Origin: Sediminispirochaeta smaragdinae DSM 11293
Lineage (GTDB): Bacteria; Spirochaetota; Spirochaetia; DSM-16054; Sediminispirochaetaceae
Assembly: GCF_000143985.1 (NCBI RefSeq)
Contig: NC_014364.1
Span: 1,736,001-1,800,000, forward strand
Reading direction: 5' to 3'
DNA: 64,000 bases
The notes below the pieces were generated by a model that saw only the letters and a list, made by a program, of their open reading frames with translations, did no database searches and was not told the DNA's origin. The position numbers and the translations under genes were made by a program. Of the stretch, positions 35,081-44,034 are shown piece after piece. Positions within the stretch are counted from its first letter, which is position 1, and the number at the start of each line of letters is the position of its first letter.

Positions 35081-35566
35081 ATGAAGATATTGACATTAGG
35101 TAATGAGCTCCTGCGGGAGCGTACTGCAACGGTTGCGGAGGTCGACGAATCTATCCGCCGCCTTGCCGATGATATGATAGTAACAATGCATGAAGACGAC
35201 GGCGTTGGCTTGGCGGCCCCTCAGATTGGGGTACTTAAGCGTCTTTTCGTCTGCCACGTCCGAGGTGATGTTCCTCGGGTATTCATCAATCCCGAGATCA
35301 TCGGCACAAGCCAGGAACAGGTGCGCTATGAAGAGGGCTGTCTCAGTATTCCCGGAATCTATGCCGATGTGCTGCGCCCGGAATCAATCCAGGTCCAAGC
35401 AATCGATGAGAATGGAAAGGCCTTTAAACTTGCCGCCGAGGGCCTGCTCGCCCGGGTTATCCAGCATGAAATGGATCATCTTAAGGGTGTATTGTTCATC
35501 GACCACCTCGAAGAGCGTAAGAGACGGCGCCTGCTGAAGCTCTACGAAAAGCGGTGGCGAGGGTAA
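35081..35566 (+). CDS. def: Peptide deformylase
   Basis: A 161-residue metalloenzyme that removes the formyl group from new proteins. All three motifs are intact: 'GVGLAAPQIG', 'EGCLSIPG' (metal Cys) and 'QHEMDHLKG' (two metal His and catalytic Glu). The ATG at 35081 gives the usual 'MKILTLGNELLR' start. Its stop overlaps the fmt start (TAATG). Confidence 0.95.
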   Translation: MKILTLGNELLRERTATVAEVDESIRRLADDMIVTMHEDDGVGLAAPQIGVLKRLFVCHVRGDVPRVFINPEIIGTSQEQVRYEEGCLSIPGIYADVLRPESIQVQAIDENGKAFKLAAEGLLARVIQHEMDHLKGVLFIDHLEERKRRRLLKLYEKRWRG

Positions 35567-36513
35567 TGCGGGTTCTTTTCGCCGGTACTCCTGAAATCGC
35601 TGTTCCCTCTCTTAAGGCCCTGCTTTTCTCAAACCATCAGCTGTGCGGAGTCTTGACCAATCCTGATCGGCCTAGGGGCAGGGGGCGTGCCCCCTCTCCG
35701 TCGCCTGTGAAGCAGGCCCTGCTTGACAGCGGAAAGCCCATCCCGCTTCTCCAATTTGAGCACCTCAAAGGGGAAGCTCGGGAGGCTGTTGCCGCTTTAA
35801 AACCGGATGTGCTTGCAGTGTTTGCCTTTGGTCGCATATTCGGACCGAAATTCCTGGCCCTCTTTTCTCAAGGGGGAATCAATGTGCATCCTTCCCTCCT
35901 TCCTCGCCATCGCGGTCCATCCCCTATTCCAGCCGCAATCCTCTCTGGTGATGAGAAGAGTGGTATAACGATTCAGCGCCTTGCTCGGGAAATGGATAAA
36001 GGTGCCGTTCTTTCCCGTCTCGTCCGCGATCTTAACGGTCGTGAAACCACCGCCTCTCTCAGTGCCTGGGCGGCGGAAGAGGGAGCAAGGCTGCTGGTTT
36101 CGACCCTCGACGCTTTGGAACGTGGGGAGCTTACCGAGGAAGAGCAGGATGAGGTTTTCGCCTCCTATTCGGAGAAGATCGATGCTGATGATTCTTTGAT
36201 CGATTGGAACCTCCCTGCGGTGCAGATCGATAGAATGGTAAGAGCATTTAATCCCTGGCCCAGAACCCGGACTAGCCTGGAAGGGAAGGAGTTGCTGATT
36301 TTGGATAGCTGCCCTTTGCCGGCCGAAAAAAGCCCATCAGCTCCCGGTACGATAGCGGGAGTAGACAGGAAACGGGGAATTCTGGTACAAACAGGAGATG
36401 GTTTGCTGGCCGTTGTTCGGCTGCAGCTTAAAACAAAGAAACCCCTTGATTTTGCCAGCTTCTATAACGGCAATCGTGATATAGCGGGAAAACGGTTGGG
36501 AGGACAGGAATGA
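35566..36513 (+). CDS. fmt: Methionyl-tRNA formyltransferase
   Basis: A 315-residue enzyme that formylates initiator Met-tRNA using 10-formyl-THF. It has 'VLFAGTPEIAVPSL', the catalytic Asn-x-His in 'GGINVHPSLLPRHRG', and the catalytic Asp in 'AREMDKGAVL'. The C-terminal tRNA-binding domain begins near residue 205. It is coupled to def (TAATG) and to the PASTA gene (4-base overlap). Confidence 0.94.
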   Translation: MRVLFAGTPEIAVPSLKALLFSNHQLCGVLTNPDRPRGRGRAPSPSPVKQALLDSGKPIPLLQFEHLKGEAREAVAALKPDVLAVFAFGRIFGPKFLALFSQGGINVHPSLLPRHRGPSPIPAAILSGDEKSGITIQRLAREMDKGAVLSRLVRDLNGRETTASLSAWAAEEGARLLVSTLDALERGELTEEEQDEVFASYSEKIDADDSLIDWNLPAVQIDRMVRAFNPWPRTRTSLEGKELLILDSCPLPAEKSPSAPGTIAGVDRKRGILVQTGDGLLAVVRLQLKTKKPLDFASFYNGNRDIAGKRLGGQE

Positions 36514-37541
36514 GCGTTTTTGGTTTTCGAAAAAGAAAGAAGGAGCACGGCGAGAACCAAACAGATCCGGAGCAGCGATATCTCAGGTTCCTCCTCTTTT
36601 TTGGCCTTGCCGCCGTTGTTTTGATGCTTATCATTACCGCCGTCACTTTTATGTTGACTTTGGATGCAAAAGAGGAAACCATGGTGCCCGATCTGGTCGG
36701 TATGCCTCTGGAGAATGCCATGCTTTCCCTCCAGGAGAAGGCATTGAATGCCGGTATTCAGCTGCGCTATTCAAATGCCCTTTCCGATAAGGGGATGATC
36801 CTCGGCCAGGATCCCGGTCCCGGAACCTTTGTGAAGGCGGGAACCCGGGTTGTGCTGCGTGTCAGCAAGGGAAAAGCCGTTGAGAAGCTCGACAACTATG
36901 TTGGATGGAACATCTCTGAGCTTGAAAGTCATCTCAAAAGTCTTGAAACAGTATATGGCCCCCTTTTGAGACTCAAGAAACCCTTTGTAAGGGTCTTCAG
37001 CGAAGAACCTGCTGGAACCATTCTTGAACAGAAGCCTGAACCAGGGACCGAGCTTTCCGCCCTAACCGACCTTGAACTGGTTGTCAGTAAAGGGGCAGAG
37101 GGAGAACTCATTACCGTTGGTGATTATATAGGAATAGACTGGGAACGGGCCCGTGATATCATTGCAGGATCTGGCTTGCCCTTTGTCTTTACCCTTCAGA
37201 ATGATGCAGAAGGGCGCCCCGGTACCGTTGTCGGCCAGAATCCCGCTGCAGGTGCAGAGGTTCCCGTAGATACGATTCGTCAATTGATTATCCTTGAACC
37301 CGATAACGTTGCGGATGGGTATCAATTCGGCATGGTGGAACGGAGCCTTCCCGATTATCCGGTTCCCGTGCCGGTCCAGGTGGAGGCTATACTCCCCAAT
37401 GGAACCAGAGAGGAGATTGTTTCGTTGCGACACTCGGGAGGACTCCTTTCCATACCCTACGAGGTTCCCGATGACACAACCATCGTGGTAAATGTCAACG
37501 GCGAGGAGGTTCTTCGTCAGCGGGTCCAGGGAAAAGATTGA
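36510..37541 (+). CDS. Membrane-anchored PASTA-domain protein
   Basis: A 343-residue protein. A basic cytoplasmic tail (FRKRKKEH) is followed by one membrane helix (about residues 27-50) and three PASTA repeats (about 58-125, 125-195, 198-265) with 'VPDLVGMPLENAMLSLQEKALNAG', 'GWNISELESHLKSL' and 'GIDWERARDIIAGSGLPF'. The last 75 residues are not PASTA. There is no kinase domain, so it is not a PknB-type receptor. PASTA domains bind cell-wall fragments or mediate extracellular protein contacts. It ends the housekeeping operon. Confidence 0.85.
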   Translation: MSVFGFRKRKKEHGENQTDPEQRYLRFLLFFGLAAVVLMLIITAVTFMLTLDAKEETMVPDLVGMPLENAMLSLQEKALNAGIQLRYSNALSDKGMILGQDPGPGTFVKAGTRVVLRVSKGKAVEKLDNYVGWNISELESHLKSLETVYGPLLRLKKPFVRVFSEEPAGTILEQKPEPGTELSALTDLELVVSKGAEGELITVGDYIGIDWERARDIIAGSGLPFVFTLQNDAEGRPGTVVGQNPAAGAEVPVDTIRQLIILEPDNVADGYQFGMVERSLPDYPVPVPVQVEAILPNGTREEIVSLRHSGGLLSIPYEVPDDTTIVVNVNGEEVLRQRVQGKD

Positions 37542-37553
37542 TTTGAAAGAGTA

Positions 37554-37583
37554 GACCTCTATCGATATCCGTTGACAGAGGTC
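37554..37583 (+). repeat. Inverted repeat around the -35 box of the tRNA promoter
   Basis: Arms GACCTCT (37554-37560) and AGAGGTC (37577-37583) flank 16 bases that include part of the tRNA-Gly -35 box. It may be a weak 3' hairpin of the operon ending at 37541; no T-run follows. Confidence 0.35.
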
Positions 37584-37600
37584 CCGCTCTTTGGTAATGT
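37572..37600 (+). promoter_or_regulatory. Promoter of tRNA-Gly
   Basis: TTGACA (37572-37577) and TAATGT (37595-37600) are 17 bases apart. The predicted start near 37607 leaves a 5' leader of about 7 bases before the tRNA. Confidence 0.8.
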
Positions 37601-37613
37601 ATGGCTACTTTTT

Positions 37614-37684
37614 GCGGGCGTGGTGAAGTGGTATCACGGAAGCTTCCCAAGCTTCAATTGGGGGTTCAATTCCCCTCGCCCGCT
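37614..37684 (+). tRNA. tRNA-Gly (anticodon CCC)
   Basis: A 71-base cloverleaf. Acceptor arms 37614-37620 and 37677-37683 pair perfectly. The anticodon stem GAAGC/GCTTC encloses the loop TTCCCAA, placing CCC at 37646-37648. The T arm carries GGTTCAATTCC. No CCA is encoded; a T-run starts right after the discriminator base and probably ends transcription. Confidence 0.95.
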
Positions 37685-37798
37685 TTTTTTATCTTCAAAG
37701 TAGAGCATAATGAAATAGTATGTACTGTTCCGAATCCTGGTGGTTAAAGCAGCTCAATTTCTTTTCCTGTAGTCAAGTGCAGGCCAAACGCATATGAA

Positions 37799-38659
37799 TC
37801 ATCCTTTTATGCTTCCCGCGGTCATTCCGGAAATAAAATTCTTCTGAAAAGCCAAATACAGAAGGAGAATTGGAACAATCGAAAAGCATGATCCGACGAT
37901 AAGCAGATCATAATTGTTACCATAGGGCGTAAGTAACGTGTTCAGTCCAATTGGGAGTGTAAACTTACGCGACTCTCTCAGTACCATGAGAGGCCAAAGA
38001 AAGTTGTTCCAGCTTCTCATGCCATTGGCGATGCTCATTGCTGCAAATGCCGGTTGTGCAAGCGGAAGAATTATTCTGAAGAATATCCCGTATTCAGTGA
38101 CACCGTCGACGCGGCCGGCATCGAGCAGGGATTTAGGAAGGCCTTCATAATATTGCTTGAAGAAAAATATCGTGGATGCATTGATGATGAAGGGAAAAAT
38201 AATTCCTGACCATGTATTGATTAATCGAAACAGTATTGCCTGCTTGTATAGCGGAAGAATGAGGATTTCAAAGGGAATCATCATGATCAGAAGTACGAGA
38301 AAAAAGAAGAAGTTTTTGAATTTAAACTCATACATCGCAAATCCGTAGGCGACAAACATGCACACGATAAGAATGGACAATACCTGGACTATGGTAAGTC
38401 CGATGCTGTTGAAGAACCAGGTAAAATACTGGGTTGTTCCGCTAAACAGCATGTGCCAGTTTGACAGAGTCAATAATTCAGGCTGGAACTGCAGGTTCAT
38501 TCCCTGTCGGATGATCTCTCGTCCGGGCTTGAATGAAGAGAGAATAATGGAAAGAAAGGGAATGAGATATATAGCCGCCAGAACGACAAATCCAAGCGTT
38601 ACAGCAGCAACAAAGATATTATGCGTCAAGCGAATTTTCTTTGCACGTGCGTTAATCAT
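37799..38659 (-). CDS. Sugar ABC transporter permease (AraQ/MalG type)
   Basis: A 286-residue permease with about six membrane segments and the EAA loop 'PKSLLDAGRVDGVTEYGIFFRI'. It is the last gene of the arabinoside operon and overlaps the partner permease by 8 bases. It forms the channel with that partner; no ATPase is encoded in the operon. Confidence 0.9.
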   Translation of the reverse strand: MINARAKKIRLTHNIFVAAVTLGFVVLAAIYLIPFLSIILSSFKPGREIIRQGMNLQFQPELLTLSNWHMLFSGTTQYFTWFFNSIGLTIVQVLSILIVCMFVAYGFAMYEFKFKNFFFFLVLLIMMIPFEILILPLYKQAILFRLINTWSGIIFPFIINASTIFFFKQYYEGLPKSLLDAGRVDGVTEYGIFFRIILPLAQPAFAAMSIANGMRSWNNFLWPLMVLRESRKFTLPIGLNTLLTPYGNNYDLLIVGSCFSIVPILLLYLAFQKNFISGMTAGSIKG

Positions 38660-39557
38660 TCTTATGCTCCTTCTTGAAAAATCCAGACGCTTTCAACTGG
38701 GAAAGGTTCAGAGTCATAGCCAGGGCGAGAAGCAGCAGGCCCACTGCAGAGGCATATCCCATGGCATTCTGCTCTATACCCTGTCGATACAGATAGCCGA
38801 CCATGGTAAGGCCGATGTCGTACGGGGAATTGTTTCCATTCCACAGCATATAGCTTTCGGTAAACATGCGAAGTCCAGCAAAAATACTGATGGTTATAAC
38901 ATATGTTATAGAAGGCCGAAGCATTGGAACGGTTATGCGTATGAAGCTTTGAAAGCCCGAGGCCCCGTCTATATCGGCAGCCTCATAAAGTTCTTCGGGG
39001 ATAATTTTGAGTCCGGCAAAAAAATAGACAATATTCATTCCTGTCCAGCGCCAGAGCGCTAACAATATAAGAGCAAAATATCCGGTGGGATAATGAAAAA
39101 GCCATTTTATCGGCTCATGTCCGAATATTTGAATGACTCTGTTCATAAGCGAGCCGGGTAATTCTCCAAACAAAAGGCGAAAAATGGTGCCTGACACAAC
39201 CACGCTCGTGAGGACCGGAACAAAAAATACCCCTCTGAACAGCTCTTTCCCGATGACAAGCTTAGAGTCGAGCAGACAGGCGAGGACCATCGGAATAGGG
39301 ACCAGAACTATGAGGGTAAGGACCATATATACTACACTGTTTCTGACTGAAGCCCAGAAGGTCGGATCGAATAGTAACTTGCGATAATTCTTCAACCCGA
39401 TGAACTCTACCTGCCCGGGCAGGATGCTTTGGAAACTCATCACAATCGTACTGATGATCGGATAGATGAAAAAGACAATAAAAAGCAGAATGAACGGTAG
39501 TATGAATACGTATGGCGCTACTTTTTGTGAGTACAAAATCTCCAACCTTCTGGTCAT
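38652..39557 (-). CDS. Sugar ABC transporter permease (AraP/MalF type)
   Basis: A 301-residue permease. The first membrane segment is at about residues 14-38, and the EAA loop is 'PEELYEAADIDGASGFQSFIRI'. It pairs with the permease at 37799-38659 and the binding protein at 39629-40936. A stem-loop at 39580-39607 separates it from the binding-protein gene. Confidence 0.9.
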   Translation of the reverse strand: MTRRLEILYSQKVAPYVFILPFILLFIVFFIYPIISTIVMSFQSILPGQVEFIGLKNYRKLLFDPTFWASVRNSVVYMVLTLIVLVPIPMVLACLLDSKLVIGKELFRGVFFVPVLTSVVVSGTIFRLLFGELPGSLMNRVIQIFGHEPIKWLFHYPTGYFALILLALWRWTGMNIVYFFAGLKIIPEELYEAADIDGASGFQSFIRITVPMLRPSITYVITISIFAGLRMFTESYMLWNGNNSPYDIGLTMVGYLYRQGIEQNAMGYASAVGLLLLALAMTLNLSQLKASGFFKKEHKND

Positions 39558-39579
39558 GTGAAATACTCCTGTACTGACA

Positions 39580-39607
39580 GCAGTCGCCGATCGGGACCGG
39601 CGGCTGC
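39580..39607 (-). promoter_or_regulatory. Intercistronic stem-loop after the binding-protein gene
   Basis: Ten-base arms (39580-39589 and 39598-39607, one T-G pair) on an 8-base loop lie between the binding-protein stop and the permease start. There is no T-run on the minus strand, so partial termination or 3'-end protection is more likely than full termination. Confidence 0.55.
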
Positions 39608-39628
39608 GTAATCTAAACTGTAAATTGC

Positions 39629-40936
39629 TTAATGCAATGTATTTTCGACTTCTTGCTGAGCTGCAGCAAGAGTTTGGCGAATATCTTTTCCGCTTTCATA
39701 GATATCGAGCAACACATGATTATTGAAAACAGATACTATGGCAGGAGTAGCGGCAACGGATCTGATCAGGTTTATCTCGTCCTTGATTTGAAGAAGAACG
39801 TCGAATGGATTGGTCGTAAAATACTTCAGATACTTGTTGTCTGTGTTGTTGATAACGTGCTCATTCTCCCAGACACGAGTATTGACAGGATCGAATCCAA
39901 GGATCTCCCAGACCTTGATTCCGCCTTCTTCGGAGAGTTTAGCCCAAGCCAGCCATTCTTTTGCTAATTCTTTATGTTTGGCGCTTTTTGTAACGATAGT
40001 TCCGGTACCGCCGACGCCTGCCGAACGATCGCCGCCGATCTCAAATGCCGGAATCGGAGCAATGGCAATCTTGTTAGCTACAGAAGGCATATAGTCGACG
40101 AAACGGGACATAAACCACAGGGGAAAGGCAAAGGCCGCCACTTCACCACGGTCGATCCATCCGTAGCATTCTTCTGTATCGGGCTTTCCGCCAGGAGAAA
40201 CCATTGAAATGCCTTCGTCCAGCATCCTTTTCTGGATAGCGATTGCCTTATACATCTTTTCCGTATCTAAAGTAGGGGTGCCGTCGGCATCGACAAAATC
40301 GCCACCCTGCTGTCCAAGATAAGCGGAAAGCATATTTACGCGGATGGCTTCGGCGGTATTCATGTATTTACCGGTTTTCTCTTTCACCAGTTTTCCGGCA
40401 GCAATAAAATCGTCCCAGGTTGCAATTTGGGTATAATCAACCCCTGCCGCATCCAGTATTTCGGTGTTGTAATACATGACGCTGGCTCCTACATGAAATG
40501 GAACACCATAGCGAATACCGTCTTTGGAATACAAATCGAGTCGTGATGTGACAACGTCACCTTCATATGGTTCTATAACATCGCTCAAGTCCTCGATTTG
40601 GGGAACACCCTTAAGAAGGTTGGGAAATTGGTTCACATGCACATCACAGATGTCGGGAGCTCCAAAATCACTCTGAAGAGCCATGATCAGCTTATTGTGC
40701 ATATCGGCATTCGGTAGGACCGTAATGTCGAGGCTAATCTGACGATCAGGATTTTCTTCATTCCAGATCTCGGCCATCTGCTCGTAAAATCCCTTATGGG
40801 CTTCTACGAAGGTCCATAGTTCCACCTGAGCCTTCTCGGTACCCTGTCCCTGCTCGAGCTCAGCTTTTCCGCTCGCACATAGCGACGCCGTAATAGTGAT
40901 TAACATCAGGACGAAAATCGATAGTCTGTTTTTCAT
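39629..40936 (-). CDS. ABC transporter sugar-binding protein (family 1)
   Basis: A 435-residue exported binding protein. The signal spans about residues 1-21; 'ITASLCASGKAE' could be a loose spirochaete lipobox with Cys20, so it may be a lipoprotein. The body has the family-1 pattern 'EQMAEIWNEENPDRQISLDITVLPNADMHNKLIMAL' and 'EWLAWAKLSEEGGIKVWEILG'. Its place between an arabinofuranosidase and two AraPQ-like permeases suggests uptake of arabinosides or arabino-oligosaccharides. Confidence 0.88.
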   Translation of the reverse strand: MKNRLSIFVLMLITITASLCASGKAELEQGQGTEKAQVELWTFVEAHKGFYEQMAEIWNEENPDRQISLDITVLPNADMHNKLIMALQSDFGAPDICDVHVNQFPNLLKGVPQIEDLSDVIEPYEGDVVTSRLDLYSKDGIRYGVPFHVGASVMYYNTEILDAAGVDYTQIATWDDFIAAGKLVKEKTGKYMNTAEAIRVNMLSAYLGQQGGDFVDADGTPTLDTEKMYKAIAIQKRMLDEGISMVSPGGKPDTEECYGWIDRGEVAAFAFPLWFMSRFVDYMPSVANKIAIAPIPAFEIGGDRSAGVGGTGTIVTKSAKHKELAKEWLAWAKLSEEGGIKVWEILGFDPVNTRVWENEHVINNTDNKYLKYFTTNPFDVLLQIKDEINLIRSVAATPAIVSVFNNHVLLDIYESGKDIRQTLAAAQQEVENTLH

Positions 40937-40961
40937 GGTTACCTCCTATATGAAAACAGGT

Positions 40962-42563
<1,602 letters not shown>

Positions 42564-43841
42564 TCATAGCGTTACTCCTGTCTGAGCAATCTGAAAAAAG
42601 TCCCTGGTACCGAAGTTTCCCGATTTCAAAGCAAAATTGATTCGACTTCCATCCTGTTTTGTATGCACTATCCAGGACACTCCAGGAGAAATTTCCGTTC
42701 CTACGCGGAAGGATTCAAGGCAAGAGGCGGTAACCACGGTGCCTGCACTCTCCCCGCCTGCTACGATAAAAGTCTCCGTTCCGTTTTCCAGCAGGACCTT
42801 CGTAAGCTGAGCGAAGAATCGTTCTATGAGTTTCGAGATGGATATGTCGGGGAATCGAACGTCCAGCAGCACTCGTTCTTCCACGGTCTTCGTAGCGTAT
42901 ATCATCGGAGCCAAAGCATCCGACTGATGGGCAATGATGAGCTGTGTCGTTGAAACACAGTAGGAATCAAAGTTTTTCACGCATTCTTCAACGGAGACAT
43001 TAAGGCAAAATCCTCCTAAGCCTTTGTAATACGCCACTTGTTCGTTTGTCGCTTCGGAGCACGAGCCGGAGATGATAACCGCACTCCCGCGCTCGAAAGC
43101 CAAGCTCTCTTGAGAGCTGGCTTTGTTGGGGGAGCCCTTTGCTGCGGCGATTTCCCCGACCAGACCTGACCCTCCCGTGAGGAATTTCATCGAAGAAAAG
43201 GATTCTGCCAGTACCCGCAGATGAGAGTCGTTAAGCGTATCCGGGATGATATAGCGAGTTCTCTGTGCTCGTGCCTGGTTGATGCGATTGCTGATGAGGC
43301 CGGGACCTTTGTCTATTTCTTCGGCATATATGTGGGTGATGTTCTGCGATTGAAACTGTCCGTACATAAGTTCGGGAAGGTAGCTTTTGGTCATCGGAGT
43401 GATCGGATGAAATCGCATCGGCGAGTCTTCTATCAATTGATTCCCGACAAATACATACCCCTTATACACAGTACGTCCGTTCACCGGCAGTGCAGGGCAG
43501 ACAACCGTAGTGTCGACATGCAGGTAGTCCATAATTGCATCCGTCACCTGCCCGATATTACCCTTTTCCGAGGAATCAAATGTGCTGCAATATTTGTAGT
43601 AGTACGTTGTACATCCGGCCCTTTCCAGTTGCTTTACGGCTTGTAAAGCCTGTTTAACGGCCCTGTCTGCAGGACATGATCTGATTTTGAGGCACATAAC
43701 GACGGCATCAATCCGAGGATCCGATATATCGCTGAGAGCAGGAACACCATTGAACAAGTATGTCTGCATTCCATTTTTCTTTACAAAACCTGCCGCATCC
43801 ACAGCTCCTGTGAAGTCGTCGGCAATTATGCCTAACTCCAT
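42564..43841 (-). CDS. DUF1537-family acid-sugar kinase (locus 1)
   Basis: A 425-residue member of the four-carbon acid sugar kinase family. The N-terminal domain begins 'MELGIIADDFTGAVDAAG'. The C-terminal nucleotide-binding domain has 'VIISGSCSEATNEQVAYYKG' and the glycine loop 'FIVAGGESAGTVV'. Characterised members phosphorylate D-threonate, L-threonate or D-erythronate with ATP. AAAGGAGG sits 6 bases before the ATG at 43841; an in-frame start 42 bases upstream would lie ahead of the predicted transcription start. Unlike known pathways there is no PdxA2 or aldolase partner here; it heads an arabinofuranosidase/ABC operon. Confidence 0.88.
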   Translation of the reverse strand: MELGIIADDFTGAVDAAGFVKKNGMQTYLFNGVPALSDISDPRIDAVVMCLKIRSCPADRAVKQALQAVKQLERAGCTTYYYKYCSTFDSSEKGNIGQVTDAIMDYLHVDTTVVCPALPVNGRTVYKGYVFVGNQLIEDSPMRFHPITPMTKSYLPELMYGQFQSQNITHIYAEEIDKGPGLISNRINQARAQRTRYIIPDTLNDSHLRVLAESFSSMKFLTGGSGLVGEIAAAKGSPNKASSQESLAFERGSAVIISGSCSEATNEQVAYYKGLGGFCLNVSVEECVKNFDSYCVSTTQLIIAHQSDALAPMIYATKTVEERVLLDVRFPDISISKLIERFFAQLTKVLLENGTETFIVAGGESAGTVVTASCLESFRVGTEISPGVSWIVHTKQDGSRINFALKSGNFGTRDFFQIAQTGVTL

Positions 43842-43866
43842 TGTCTGCCTCCTTTGTTTTGCATAA

Positions 43867-43882
43867 AGCAACTGTTGTGCCA
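43867..43882 (-). promoter_or_regulatory. Sigma-54 promoter of the arabinoside/acid-sugar kinase operon
   Basis: Read on the minus strand, TGGCAC-AACAG-TTGCT matches the sigma-54 consensus (TGGCAC-N5-TTGCW) at every position. With the GC at -12 the start falls at about 43856, so the mRNA begins one base before the AAAGGAGG ribosome site at 43855-43848. Confidence 0.9.
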
Positions 43883-43991
43883 ATAGTTTTCATGGATGAG
43901 GAATTTTATATAAAAAGTTTTATTCTTTTGTTTTGTAAAGAATTAACAATTACACCGGAAAAGTGCTTTGCATTGTGTTGTAAGGGAGGTG

Positions 43992-44006
43992 GCATCATAA
44001 TGATGC
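43992..44006. promoter_or_regulatory. Activator site 1 (proximal) of locus 1
   Basis: GCATCATAATGATGC is a perfect 15-bp palindrome centred at 43999, about -143 from the predicted sigma-54 start. It is a near copy of the site at 44013-44027, 21 bp away (two helical turns). Confidence 0.75.
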
Positions 44007-44012
44007 AGAATT

Positions 44013-44027
44013 ACATCGTTATGATGC
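44013..44027. promoter_or_regulatory. Activator site 2 (distal) of locus 1
   Basis: On the minus strand GCATCATAACGATGT, 13 of 15 bases identical to site 1, centred at 44020 (about -164). It lies 7 bases past the activator gene's stop codon. Binding by that activator is inferred from position and paired symmetry. Confidence 0.7.
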
Positions 44028-44034
44028 ATATATA

